Positions 34,676 through 43,631 of a stretch of 64,000 nt of DNA are shown here, piece by piece (within the stretch, counting starts at the first letter, position 1; every line of letters begins with the position of its first letter). The stretch is from the NCBI GenBank assembly GCA_028289195.1, contig JANQQR010000001.1, forward strand, positions 62,001 to 126,000. Reading direction: 5' to 3'. The notes below the pieces were generated by a model. The model was not told the origin of the DNA, did no database searches, and was given only the letters and a program-made list of their open reading frames with translations. The position numbers and the translations under genes are program-made. The stretch is from Phycisphaerales bacterium. Its GTDB lineage: Bacteria; Planctomycetota; Phycisphaerae; Phycisphaerales; UBA1924.

Positions 34676-35281
34676 ATGGGAGCCGATGCAAGCGAATTCA
34701 CTCCGGATCCGGCCCTGCCCCTGCTGACCCAGCACCGCTGGGCGCTGCCCGTCCTCGCGCAGCTCCTCGAGGGCTCGATGGGCCTGGACGCGCGCCGGGG
34801 CGGGGGCGCCCGCCTCATCGTGCTCAGGAACCGCCTCGAGGCCCCTCTGCCGTCGGTCAAGCGTGCCCTCGAGGGCCTGGCGGAGCAGGGCTGGGTGGAG
34901 GCCAATCCGGGCGACGGTCACCCTCTTCGCCCCGAATACCGCCTGACGCGCGAGGGCATCCTCGTCGCCGAGGCGGCGGAACAGGTGGTGGCCCGTGTGC
35001 GAGGCCTGGGCCTCGCAGAGGCGCTGACACGCAAGTGGTCGATCCCGACGACCCTGGCCATCGCCGGGGATCGGCACCGGTTCAACGACATCAAGTCGGC
35101 CCTGCCGGGCGTGACGCCGCGGGCGTTGGTGATAGCTCTGGACGATCTGGAATCCCGTGCGCTCATCGAGCGCTCGACCGAGGGGACTCGCACGCCGCGC
35201 CCGCGCTACGCCCTGACGGAGCGGGTTCTCCCGGTGATCGAGCCGCTGGCGGGGCTCAACGCCTCCCTCTCGGCGGCGTAG
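34676..35281 (+). CDS. tandem winged-helix HxlR-like regulator
   Basis: This 201-residue protein contains two related winged-helix domains. The first (about residues 15-105) reads HRWALPVLAQLLEG, then LPSVKRALEGLAEQGWVEA and RPEYRLTREG; the second (about 115-195) reads RKWSIPTTLAIAGDRHRFNDIK, then LVIALDDLESRALIERS and RPRYALTERV. Each half fits the HxlR pattern, normally one domain per chain that dimerises. I choose the second ATG (34676) because a -10 element ends seven bases before it and no ribosome-binding site exists; 34670 is the alternative. Confidence 0.85.
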   Translation: MGADASEFTPDPALPLLTQHRWALPVLAQLLEGSMGLDARRGGGARLIVLRNRLEAPLPSVKRALEGLAEQGWVEANPGDGHPLRPEYRLTREGILVAEAAEQVVARVRGLGLAEALTRKWSIPTTLAIAGDRHRFNDIKSALPGVTPRALVIALDDLESRALIERSTEGTRTPRPRYALTERVLPVIEPLAGLNASLSAA

Positions 35282-35284
35282 CTC

Positions 35285-36238
35285 TCACATGATCGACAGG
35301 CGCTGCTCTGTTTCGGCCAGGAGCGACTCGGCCTGCGCGACGCAGTCCATCGCCTCGTCGAACGCGTGGTCGGCCGATGCGGACCACGCCCGGTTCACCA
35401 TGCGCTCGGCTCTCGCGAAGTGATCCATCAGAGAGGCGTAGCCGGAGAGCCCGAAGGTGGCGATCAGCTTCGGCCTGCACGCCACGAAATCAACCATCTG
35501 TTCCTGCTGCAGCCGACCCAGCGTGGCGACGACCTCGGCCATCTTCCCTCGCTCGTCCGGGATGACGCTCAGGCCCTCGCGGAGCTCGCGAACCGCCGCG
35601 TGCGCCGAGGTGAGGATGGACATCGGATCAAGCCGATCGCCGGATTCTCCGTCACCGCCTTCAGCGAGCTGCGCGGCGATCGCCTTCTTGTTCGCCGAGC
35701 GAACGAGGAACGCGCCCGCGACCAGCCCGACCATCGAGATCGCGAACACCCAGCTGTGGCGCCAGCGTCCGATGTCGAACGAATCAAGGCGAACGGCGAC
35801 GACCGGTCGCGACGCGGGAAACGCCTCAGGGTCGCTCACTGCATGCAGCATCTCGAGCATCGCCGGCGTGAGCGGGTCGCCGGAGCGCCCGACGGAATTC
35901 ATCGACTCCCGAGACGCCAACAACTGCTCGCCCGTTGGCTGCGCGTCGACCGGTGCGAGCACCAATTCCTCGTCCGGGACGACCGGTGGCGGCGGTGGGT
36001 CGAGGAGCGGGGCCGCGGCCTGTTCCGCCTGCGCCGCGTCGATCTGGCTCTGCAATTCGGCAACGGTCGCACCGAACTCCGGGTGCGCCCTGGGATCGAA
36101 GCTCCCGGCGGTGCCCCCGAGCGCCAATCCGGCGGTGTCGGTGCCCGGCGCGGGGAGGCTGACAAAGTAGCTCGTCGCGGCCGCGAGGAGGCCGACGATG
36201 AGGCTGATCGTGATGATGAGGTTGCCGAGGTGTTTCAT
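35285..36238 (-). CDS. bitopic membrane protein of unknown function
   Basis: This 317-residue protein has a hydrophobic helix near residues 5-28 (LIITISLIVGLLAAATSYF), a Pro-rich extracytoplasmic region with LLDPPPPPVVPDEE, a second helix near 163-180 (VFAISMVGLVAGAFLV), and a cytoplasmic helical domain with AVRELREGLSVIPDERGKM. No family is recognised. The ATG at 36238 is 25 bases downstream of the OPT stop, so the two are probably co-transcribed and may work together. Confidence 0.75.
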   Translation of the reverse strand: MKHLGNLIITISLIVGLLAAATSYFVSLPAPGTDTAGLALGGTAGSFDPRAHPEFGATVAELQSQIDAAQAEQAAAPLLDPPPPPVVPDEELVLAPVDAQPTGEQLLASRESMNSVGRSGDPLTPAMLEMLHAVSDPEAFPASRPVVAVRLDSFDIGRWRHSWVFAISMVGLVAGAFLVRSANKKAIAAQLAEGGDGESGDRLDPMSILTSAHAAVRELREGLSVIPDERGKMAEVVATLGRLQQEQMVDFVACRPKLIATFGLSGYASLMDHFARAERMVNRAWSASADHAFDEAMDCVAQAESLLAETEQRLSIM

Positions 36239-36263
36239 GTTCGCGATTCTCCGAGCCGAAGCC

Positions 36264-38885
36264 TCATCCCGTGAGCAGCACAACAGCATTGGCGCTCAGC
36301 CCGAGCAGGGCGTCGCCGACGATGAACCCCGCCGCAAGCGGCACGCCCCATTCCTCCGCCCAGCGCTTGCCCATCGTGCCCGCGACGACCATGTTCACGA
36401 TGCATCCGATCCCGTAGGTCGCGATGTAGATCATCGGCAGGTACATCGACAGCCCGATCAGCACACCGAGCCCGCTGAACGAGCCGAGGCCGAGCAGCGC
36501 ACCCAGGATCGCTCCCAGTCCGTACAGGCCGTAGGGCATCGCCCCGCCCTGCACGCCCGTGATGATCGCCTGCAGCGCCTGGGCCTGCGGCGCAACCGTG
36601 TCGGTGCCTGCGCCCATCGGGACGCCGAACTTCTGCATGTTCCCGCCCGCGATCACGAGGATCACGGTCATGGTGATGACCGGCCCGATGGCCGTCGCGA
36701 TCAGTTCCACCGTCTGCTGGCGCCGCGGCTGAGCGCCGACGATATAGCCGGTCCGCAGGTCGGCCATCATGTCCGCCGCGCACGTGATCGCGACGCAGAG
36801 CGCGGCGCCGATCAGCACGGCCCCAAGCACACTGCCGGGGCCCGAGAGAAGGAGTATCAGCACGACGGTGAGCAGCGCCATGCCCGAGATCGGCGACCAG
36901 TCGGTCATACCCGTGCACTGAGCGATGATGATGCCGGCGAACCAGATCCACAGGCCTCCGATCAACGCGATGAGACCGGCCCGGAGGTGCGGGTCCAGGT
37001 GGGAGAGCCACCCCGGCTTGTCGGCGCTGAGCCCCGAAACGGCCTCGTTCTTGTCGACCGGCGACGCGTTCGTGAACGCGTCCAGCGTGTCCTGGTTTGC
37101 GAACGCGAGCACATACCCGTTGTGCTTGAACGTCAGGTCAGCGCATTCGATCCGCTCGCCGGTGATGGGATCTGTCGTGTTGACCGATTGTGTGCTCGTG
37201 AAGTCCGCCGCGACGAACAGGAGCACCAGAGCCGACACCGCCGCGACGATGAGCACGCGGAGTCCGAGTTCGTCTCTCCCGGTCTTGCCGCCCTTGCGAC
37301 CCGCGGCAGCGATCGATCGGATCGCCTCCTTGATGGCGGGAAGCGAGGCGATCACTCCCATCATCGCGCCGCCGAGCAGAAGGCCGATGCCGAGCGGGCG
37401 GTTGATGTTCCCGTAACCCCAATTGGCGGCGCCGTCTGCCGTGACCGTACCGGGCATGAAGCCCAGGTTGTAGAGAACCGGGTTGATGATCAGATACGCG
37501 AGCACGCCGCCGGCCAGCACGAACAGGCCGGCGCGACCGGAGAGGTAGCCCGCCCCGAGCGCGAACGGCGCGATGGCGAAGATGAGCTGCGCTTCTGCCG
37601 GGAGCCCGAGCCAGCGACCAACGTCCACGCGATCGTCCTGGATGATCAGATCCGGCACGCCGTTGCGGTCGTTGTCGACATAGCGATCGAGCACCGGGTC
37701 TTCCTGGGGCGACTCGGGCGTGCCGATGCCGTTGTATTCAAAGTCGACCGGCTCCTGCTCGGCATCGATGCGAGCGGGGAGGCGGATCTGCAGATCGGCG
37801 TAGCCGAACGCGGGGTCGGCCGCCCAGCCTGCCTTTGTGTTCCGGAGGCTCTCCCACGAGCCCTCGCCCGAGATGGCCAGGTGCACGCGCTTGGCGAGTT
37901 CGAGCGGATAGCCCGCATCGAGCAGGCGCTGCCGATCGGTCGGATCCTCGGCCGAGAGCGCCAGGGCGCGGACGCCCTGCGCGCCGACAGCTGCGACACG
38001 TGCCTCGAGGAGCTTGACGTCTTCGACGCATTCGAGGCACTCGTCCGTGCTCATCGACTGCTTCGAGCCGGGGCTCAGCTTCTTCTGTGCATCAACCAGC
38101 TCGAACGCCAGGCGCCCGTGGGCGGCGATGTCGGCGAGCTCGTCCGGCAGAGCCTCCTGCTGGATCCACGAATCGATCGCCTGCGTGAGGAGCATGTCGG
38201 CGCGGCTGATCCGTTCTTCACGGACGAGTTGCTCAAGGTCGCCGAGTGCCGCGGGGGACGTGATCTGGGGCAGCTGCGCGGGCGCTGTGATAACCGCCGA
38301 GATGACAATGCCCAGGACCAGCACGATGGCCTTTTTCGCGCCCGCGCCCGGCGAGCGGAGGATGGCTCCGACCGCCGTCCCCGATGGGAAGCGGAGGCGT
38401 TCGATGTCGATCATCTGCTTGCGCAGCGGCACGATGAACGCCCCACCGAGCACGGCTCCGGCGACGCACGCGAGCGTGATGAGCCAGAAGTCAACCGAAG
38501 AGACCGTGAGCTGGTACCCGAGCAGCAGGAGCACGGGCACGGTGAAGATCACGCCGGAGTTCGGCGTGTTCACCGCCGAGCCGACGGTCTGCATGATGTT
38601 GATCTCGAGGATCGATCCGCGCCGCAGCAGCCCGCGGAGTACACCGAAACCGAGCACCGCGGCGATCGAAGACCCGACGATCGTGAAGCCGATCTTCAGG
38701 CCCGCGTAGGTGATCGCGGCGTTCATGACGGCTCCGACGATGACGCCGAAGATCACAGCGCTGAGGGTGATCTCTCGATACCTCGTCTGGAAGAGCCCGG
38801 CGCCGGATGCAGGCTTGCGCGTCGCATCGATCTGGTCGGGCGCGTTCGCTGGTCCCTCATCGGGACCGGACGGGGTGTCGGCCAT
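36264..38885 (-). CDS. OPT-family transporter with two soluble insertions
   Basis: This 873-residue membrane protein is of the oligopeptide transporter (OPT) family: FQTRYREITLSAVIFGVIVG, LKIGFTIVGSSIAA, then FPSGTAVGAILRS and the C-terminal half with FIVGDALLGLSANAVVLL. Two soluble insertions interrupt it. Residues about 205-425 form a domain with a DNDRNGVPD loop (404-412) of the calcium-binding type. Residues about 563-625 include CADLTFKHNGYVLAF, similar to a YHS domain. An AAGGAGG site precedes the ATG. OPT members carry peptides or metal chelates; the substrate is unknown. Confidence 0.9.
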   Translation of the reverse strand: MADTPSGPDEGPANAPDQIDATRKPASGAGLFQTRYREITLSAVIFGVIVGAVMNAAITYAGLKIGFTIVGSSIAAVLGFGVLRGLLRRGSILEINIMQTVGSAVNTPNSGVIFTVPVLLLLGYQLTVSSVDFWLITLACVAGAVLGGAFIVPLRKQMIDIERLRFPSGTAVGAILRSPGAGAKKAIVLVLGIVISAVITAPAQLPQITSPAALGDLEQLVREERISRADMLLTQAIDSWIQQEALPDELADIAAHGRLAFELVDAQKKLSPGSKQSMSTDECLECVEDVKLLEARVAAVGAQGVRALALSAEDPTDRQRLLDAGYPLELAKRVHLAISGEGSWESLRNTKAGWAADPAFGYADLQIRLPARIDAEQEPVDFEYNGIGTPESPQEDPVLDRYVDNDRNGVPDLIIQDDRVDVGRWLGLPAEAQLIFAIAPFALGAGYLSGRAGLFVLAGGVLAYLIINPVLYNLGFMPGTVTADGAANWGYGNINRPLGIGLLLGGAMMGVIASLPAIKEAIRSIAAAGRKGGKTGRDELGLRVLIVAAVSALVLLFVAADFTSTQSVNTTDPITGERIECADLTFKHNGYVLAFANQDTLDAFTNASPVDKNEAVSGLSADKPGWLSHLDPHLRAGLIALIGGLWIWFAGIIIAQCTGMTDWSPISGMALLTVVLILLLSGPGSVLGAVLIGAALCVAITCAADMMADLRTGYIVGAQPRRQQTVELIATAIGPVITMTVILVIAGGNMQKFGVPMGAGTDTVAPQAQALQAIITGVQGGAMPYGLYGLGAILGALLGLGSFSGLGVLIGLSMYLPMIYIATYGIGCIVNMVVAGTMGKRWAEEWGVPLAAGFIVGDALLGLSANAVVLLTG

Positions 38886-39008
38886 CGCGGCAACCTCCTT
38901 GCTGCCGCGGCGTTGGGTGCGGCAGGACCGGGAGCATGGTGACCGATCCGGCCCGTTCCCTCAACCTGAAGGACCCCGAACGCCGAACCACCCGCGCTGA
39001 TTTGGCGG

Positions 39009-39344
39009 TTACTGGCTCGCGAGCAGCTTGGCGGCGATCGCGGCGACGTCTTCCTCGCCGGTCTCGTCGTCCGCGTCTCCGGGACCCATCGCTTCGATCC
39101 GCGTCTTGAGGTCCCCGATGAAACTCACCCGGATGCCGAAGTTCTCGCCGACCTTCACGGCGGAACCGGCCCCGACGGCCTTGTTGTTCACCAGCAGCTC
39201 GAGCTCTTCCTCGGACCGCTTGGGCAACTCGATGATGGTGCCGGGGATGATCGCGACGATGTCGCCGAGGCTCATCCGGCGCTCGCCGAGGCGGACGATG
39301 ATCGGGACATCGAGATCGAGGATCTGGGACAGGTTCGAGGCCAT
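39009..39344 (-). CDS. FliN/SpoA-domain protein
   Basis: This 111-residue protein consists of an SpoA (surface presentation of antigens) domain like the C-terminus of FliN: ILDLDVPIIVRLGERRMSLGDI, then PGTIIELPKRSEEELELLVNNKAVGAG, GEVVKVGEN-like AVKVGENFGIRV. An acidic tail follows. FliN forms the flagellar C-ring with FliM. Here it stands apart from other flagellar genes, next to fabF. ATG at 39344 is used; an adjacent GTG at 39347 is possible. A flagellar role is likely, since a FlgN-like gene also occurs at 63417. Confidence 0.85.
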   Translation of the reverse strand: MASNLSQILDLDVPIIVRLGERRMSLGDIVAIIPGTIIELPKRSEEELELLVNNKAVGAGSAVKVGENFGIRVSFIGDLKTRIEAMGPGDADDETGEEDVAAIAAKLLASQ

Positions 39345-39392
39345 CACCTCGGATATCGACCAAGCCGGGCCCAGGTCTGGAGCCGGGGCCGG

Positions 39393-40685
39393 TTAGTCCT
39401 CGAACGCCCCTGCGATCAGGGTGACGTTGTGGCCGCCGAATCCGAAGGTGTTGTCCATCGCGTACCGGATCCGGGCGTCGCGGGCGACGTTGGGCACGAA
39501 GTCCATGTCGAACCCGTCATCGGGGTTGTCGCAGTTGATGGTGGGGGGGACGACGCCGTGCCGGATAGCGCCGATGCAGGCGACCATCTCAACTCCGCCG
39601 GAGGCGCCCAGGCAGTGCCCCGTCATCGACTTGGTCGAGCTCATCAGCAGCTTGCCGCCGTTCGGCTTGATCGCGTGGTCGCCGAACACGCTCTTCACCG
39701 CTGCGACCTCGGCGGCGTCTCCGAGCGGCGTCGACGTTCCGTGGGCGTTGATGTAGCCGATGTCCTCGGGATTCAGCCCCGCGTCGGCGAGGGCGCCCTT
39801 CATCGCGCGACCGGCGCCGCGACCCTCTGGGTCAGGCGCGGTGATGTGCGACGCGTCGCTCGTGGAGGCGTAGCCCACGAGTTCGCACAGGATCTGGGCT
39901 CCGCGGGCCTTGGCGTGCTCGAGCGACTCGAGCACGAATACAGCCGCGCCTTCGGACAGCACGAAGCCATCGCGATCACGATCGAACGGCCGCGAGGCCG
40001 CCTCGGGGTCGTCGTTCCTGGTGGACAGCGCCTTCATCGTCATAAACGCGCCCAGGCACAGAGGCGACACGGCGCCCTCGCTGCCCCCGGCGAGCACGAC
40101 GTCCGCAAGCCCGCTCTTGATCGTCCGCATGGCGTCGCCGATGGAGTGCCCGGACGATGCGCACGCAGTCGTGTGTGATGACGAGGGCCCCTGGATCCCG
40201 AACCGGATGGACAGGTCGCCGGCGATCGCGTTGGCCATCAGGCGCGGCACGGTGAAGGGCGTGAGCCGGTGCGGTCCCTTGCTGCCCAGCACGTTCACGC
40301 TCGATTCGATGGTCTGGATGCCGCCGACACCGGAGCCGATGATCACGCCGCAGCGAGTGGCGTCTTCCTTGGCAAAGTCGATGCCGCTCGCTTCGACCGC
40401 CTCGATTCCTGCGCAGATACCCAGGTGCGCGAACCGGTCCAGGCGCTTCACCTCGCGCTTGTCGATCCGGGATGTCGGATCCCAGTTCCGGATCAGTCCG
40501 CCGATGTGCACGGACCAGTTGTCGATCGGCCATCCATCGAAGGGCGGCTCGTCGACGATCCGAGAGATCCCGCTCCGTCCCTGGACGAACGAGTCCCACG
40601 TCGACGCAGCGTCAGTTCCGATGTTCGTGACGCAGCCCATCGCGGTCACAACGACGCGTCTCGGGCTCGACGGATGGTCAGCCAT
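39393..40685 (-). CDS. fabF: beta-ketoacyl-ACP synthase II
   Basis: This 430-residue condensing enzyme has the catalytic triad: Cys175 in TTACASSGHS, His315 in NAHGTSTPLGD and His357 in SMTGHCLGASG, with Lys352. It extends acyl-ACP with malonyl-ACP in fatty acid synthesis. It lies 112 bases downstream of acpP. The ATG at 40685 has GGAGATC some 12 bases upstream. Assignment to FabF rather than FabB rests on the motifs and on synteny with acpP. Confidence 0.96.
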   Translation of the reverse strand: MADHPSSPRRVVVTAMGCVTNIGTDAASTWDSFVQGRSGISRIVDEPPFDGWPIDNWSVHIGGLIRNWDPTSRIDKREVKRLDRFAHLGICAGIEAVEASGIDFAKEDATRCGVIIGSGVGGIQTIESSVNVLGSKGPHRLTPFTVPRLMANAIAGDLSIRFGIQGPSSSHTTACASSGHSIGDAMRTIKSGLADVVLAGGSEGAVSPLCLGAFMTMKALSTRNDDPEAASRPFDRDRDGFVLSEGAAVFVLESLEHAKARGAQILCELVGYASTSDASHITAPDPEGRGAGRAMKGALADAGLNPEDIGYINAHGTSTPLGDAAEVAAVKSVFGDHAIKPNGGKLLMSSTKSMTGHCLGASGGVEMVACIGAIRHGVVPPTINCDNPDDGFDMDFVPNVARDARIRYAMDNTFGFGGHNVTLIAGAFED

Positions 40686-40797
40686 GGATCGGCGGGATCT
40701 CCGTATTCAGAGGCTGAAGGGATGCGGCGGCAACCGCCGACGGGTCAATCCTGACCGCCGCGGCTCGGCACGCGAGGGAACGGGGTGATCGCGACGA

Positions 40798-41052
40798 TCA
40801 CGCCGATGTGGCGTTCTTGGCTTCCATGATGAACTGGATCGCCTCGCCGACGGTCTTGATCTGCTCGGCCTTGTCATCGGGAATCGACGTCGCGAAGACG
40901 TCCTCGAATTCCATGACCAGCTCGACCGTATCGAGGCTGTCCGCGTTCAGGTCGTTCACGAAGCTCGTGTCGCGGGTCAGCTCGCTCTTTTCGACGCCCA
41001 TCTGCTCGGCGACGATGTCGATTACCTTCGATTCGATCTCTTGTTCGGTCAC
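40798..41052 (-). CDS. acpP: acyl carrier protein
   Basis: ACP of 84 residues with the phosphopantetheine site Ser39 in [16 protein letters not shown]. It carries growing acyl chains for FabD, FabH, FabG and FabF encoded around it. The GTG at 41052 is used, with CGGAG upstream. A promoter of its own lies in the fabG-acpP gap, in keeping with the need for high ACP levels. Confidence 0.97.
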   Translation of the reverse strand: MTEQEIESKVIDIVAEQMGVEKSELTRDTSFVNDLNADSLDTVELVMEFEDVFATSIPDDKAEQIKTVGEAIQFIMEAKNATSA

Positions 41053-41118
41053 GTCCGATGTCTCCGAGAGAGGTACGAGCGGGCACGTCCCGGCCCGTCG
41101 GTGCTGAAAGGATCGCCC

Positions 41119-41147
41119 AATATAGTCCGGCCGCTCCAGATCGCCAA
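41119..41147 (-). promoter_or_regulatory. promoter for acpP
   Basis: On the minus strand TTGGCG (41142-41147), a 17-base spacer and TATATT (41119-41124) form a near-consensus promoter about 65 bases before the acpP start. It would give acpP and fabF transcription separate from the plsX-fabG part. Confidence 0.6.
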
Positions 41148-41208
41148 ACCCCGGCCGGGGGAATCCTCGATGTTTGGCTGGTGTTTGTTCGAGTGCCGGC
41201 TCCGCCGG

Positions 41209-41964
41209 TTATGCCATCGTCATGCCACCGTCGACTGTGATCACCTGCCCCGTGAGGTAGCCGGAGCCGTCTGAGGTCACGAATGCGACCGCTTCGGCGA
41301 TGTCCTCAGCGACCCCGAGCCTCCGGACACACAGCGAGGCGAGCACCTTGGACTTGATCTCGTCGCCGAGGGAAGCGGTCATATCGGTCTCAATGAAACC
41401 CGGGGCGACGACGTTGGCGGTCACGCCCTTGGCTCCGAGTTCCCTGGCGAGCGATCGCGTCAGGCCGACCAGGCCGGACTTGGCGGCGGCGTAGTTGGTC
41501 TGGCCGGCGTTGCCGACGAGCCCGGACGTCGAAGCGATGTTCACGATCCGCCCGAATTTGCCCTTCATCATCGGTCGCGCCGCGGCCCGGCATGCGACGA
41601 ACGCCGACACGAGATTGACCCGGAGTACGTCCATCAGGTCCTCGTCGCTCAGGCGGAGGATCAGGTTGTCGCGGGTGATCCCGGCGTTATTGACCAGGAT
41701 GTCCAGACGCCCGAACTCCTGCGCGACACCCTCGATGCAGGACGTCAGTGACGACGCATCGCCCACGTCGGCCGCGGCGGCGCTCGCCGAGCCGCCGCTC
41801 GCGTTGATTTCGTCGGCCAGCGATTGCAGCGCGTCGAGCGAGCGGCTCACGAGGACGACGTGGCGGCCCTCGTGCGCCAGCCGCTGAGCGATCGCCCGGC
41901 CGATACCCCGGCTCGCGCCGGTCACGATCGCGACGCGCTTCTCTGTCTGTTCACTGTCTGCCAC
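41209..41964 (-). CDS. fabG: 3-oxoacyl-ACP reductase
   Basis: This 251-residue short-chain dehydrogenase has the NADP-binding TGASRGIG (about residues 15-22), NNAG, catalytic Ser145, Tyr158 and Lys162 (YAAAK) and the C-terminal GSGYLTGQVITVDGGM, all typical of FabG. The GTG at 41964 with GGAG upstream gives normal length; a longer frame to 42048 adds unconserved residues. It reduces beta-ketoacyl-ACP in fatty acid synthesis. Confidence 0.96.
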   Translation of the reverse strand: MADSEQTEKRVAIVTGASRGIGRAIAQRLAHEGRHVVLVSRSLDALQSLADEINASGGSASAAAADVGDASSLTSCIEGVAQEFGRLDILVNNAGITRDNLILRLSDEDLMDVLRVNLVSAFVACRAAARPMMKGKFGRIVNIASTSGLVGNAGQTNYAAAKSGLVGLTRSLARELGAKGVTANVVAPGFIETDMTASLGDEIKSKVLASLCVRRLGVAEDIAEAVAFVTSDGSGYLTGQVITVDGGMTMA

Positions 41965-42064
41965 GTTTCGTCTGCTCCGTACAGGATTGCGAGCGAGTCG
42001 CTCTGCCATCGGCGCCGGTCTTCCACGCGCCGAAGAACCTCTGAACACTCCGGGTCACGCCCGG

Positions 42065-42679
42065 TCAGCCGTCCCCGGCCTCGCCCGAATGAGTCCCCAC
42101 TGGCGGGTCGAGCGGTGCGTTGTCGAGTTCGGCAACCGAATCGGCCGTCACCGGCTTGATCGCGATCGCCTGGAATTCCCACACGCCCCCCGTCCCGACG
42201 GCCTCCCAGGCCGTGAGGTACGCGCCGCGCGGGCCCTGCACGCCGAGCGCGAGCTCGAATGACCCGCTCTCTTCCCTCAGCGAGTTCACCCGGACGCTCT
42301 CAAGAGTGCTCGAGGCGCGCTCCCACTCTCCCGCGCCGACCATCGCTTCGAGCACGTGGCGATCGCGCTCTGCAAGCATCGGAGACAGCGTCTCGGCGTC
42401 TCCCTCCGCGAAGCAGGCAGCGAACGCCGCGGTGACTTCGGCGACTTCCCGGCTCCTGGGCTTGAACTCGGCCGGGAACTGGACCGAGTCCGGCCTCGCG
42501 ATGTCGTCGAGCGTCCAGGCGGGAGGCGGGGGCGTGTAGGTCTGCGCCGGGGGCGGCGGCGGGGCGGGGCGGTCGTCCCTGGCGGCGGTCTGGTTTTCTT
42601 CCGGCGCTTCGGAGCAACCGGCCAGCGCGAGCAGCGCAGCCAGCGCCAACCCTCGACGGACCGTCTTATTCAGGGACAT
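42065..42679 (-). CDS. lipoprotein of unknown function inside the fab cluster
   Basis: This 204-residue protein has a lipobox ending LLALAGC near residue 22, a Pro-rich linker and a domain of about 150 residues with EVAEVTAAFAACFAEGDAETLSPML that may be NTF2-like in length and start. No family is recognised firmly. Start can be 42682 or 42679 (two ATGs); it overlaps the fabD end. Its position between fabD and fabG is not usual for fab operons. Confidence 0.75.
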   Translation of the reverse strand: MSLNKTVRRGLALAALLALAGCSEAPEENQTAARDDRPAPPPPPAQTYTPPPPAWTLDDIARPDSVQFPAEFKPRSREVAEVTAAFAACFAEGDAETLSPMLAERDRHVLEAMVGAGEWERASSTLESVRVNSLREESGSFELALGVQGPRGAYLTAWEAVGTGGVWEFQAIAIKPVTADSVAELDNAPLDPPVGTHSGEAGDG

Positions 42680-43598
42680 CATGGCTCACCACCTTTGTCT
42701 TCCGATCGATGCGTCGCATGAGGCCCGCGAGCACCTTCCCGGGGGCCACCTCATGAAATGCCCCCGATGCATGGGCCGTCAACCACGAGCAGCAATCGCT
42801 CCAGCGAACCGGGCTGGTGAGCTGGGCGACGAGCCCCTCTCGGATCGACGCGCCGCCGTCGTCGGTCCTGTGCGGCTGGCCCGTGACGTTCGAGAGAACC
42901 GGGCACGCGGGCGTGCCGATCTCGATCTTCTCCAGCGCATCACGAAGACGCTCAGCCGCCGGGTCCATGAGCGGGGAGTGGAACGCCCCGGCGACGCTCA
43001 GCTTCGTCGCTCGGAGACCCATCTCGCAAGCGACATCGACCGCCCGATCGCATGCCCCCATCTCTCCGCTGATGACCACCTGGCCGGGCGCGTTGAGGTT
43101 CGCCGGAACGAGCACCGCGCCCTCCGAGGCCTTCTGGCAGACCTCGCGCGCCTGCGCTTCGTCGGCGCCGATCAAGGCGACCATCGAACTGGCGGTCGCC
43201 TCCGCGGCGTCCTGCATGGCCCGGCCCCGCAGCGTGACGAGTTCGAGCCCGTCCTCGAATCCGATGGCCCCCGCGATGTGCAGGGCGGTGTACTCCCCGA
43301 GGCTGAGCCCCGCCGTCGCGCTCAGAGTCGGCGCATCATCCCCATCGGGGAACATCGCGCTGAAGCTCGCGACGCCGCAGGCGAAGAGAGCGGGCTGGGC
43401 GATGTCGGTGCGCTCGAGCGTCTCGGCGGGACCCTCGAAGCAGAGCGAGGAGAGCGTCGCGCCGAGCCGATCGCCGAGGATCTCGTCGGCCCGCTCGAAC
43501 ACCTTGGCCGCGACCGGGCTCTGCTGCGTCCACCCGCTGCCCATCCCGACGGCTTGTGCGCCCTGTCCTGGGCAAAGCACCACCATGCTCGAGTCCAA
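42666..43598 (-). CDS. fabD: malonyl-CoA:ACP transacylase
   Basis: This 310-residue acyltransferase starts with VVLCPGQGAQAVGMG and has the nucleophile Ser99 in GLSLGEYTAL, where E. coli has GHSLGE, and the His of AGAFHSPLM. It loads malonyl units on ACP. A TTG start at 43598 is used because GGAGG sits six bases before it; an ATG four codons later is the alternative. fabH lies just upstream on the same strand. Confidence 0.95.
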   Translation of the reverse strand: MDSSMVVLCPGQGAQAVGMGSGWTQQSPVAAKVFERADEILGDRLGATLSSLCFEGPAETLERTDIAQPALFACGVASFSAMFPDGDDAPTLSATAGLSLGEYTALHIAGAIGFEDGLELVTLRGRAMQDAAEATASSMVALIGADEAQAREVCQKASEGAVLVPANLNAPGQVVISGEMGACDRAVDVACEMGLRATKLSVAGAFHSPLMDPAAERLRDALEKIEIGTPACPVLSNVTGQPHRTDDGGASIREGLVAQLTSPVRWSDCCSWLTAHASGAFHEVAPGKVLAGLMRRIDRKTKVVSHDVPE

Positions 43599-43631
43599 TC
43601 CGAACCTCCGTTGCGTTCTTTCAGGGCCGTG

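Noticed and set aside
36198-38942. 914-codon plus-strand frame
   Set aside because: It mirrors the OPT transporter gene, is Arg/Asp/His-rich and has no membrane helices or motifs, while the minus frame is a clear OPT protein.
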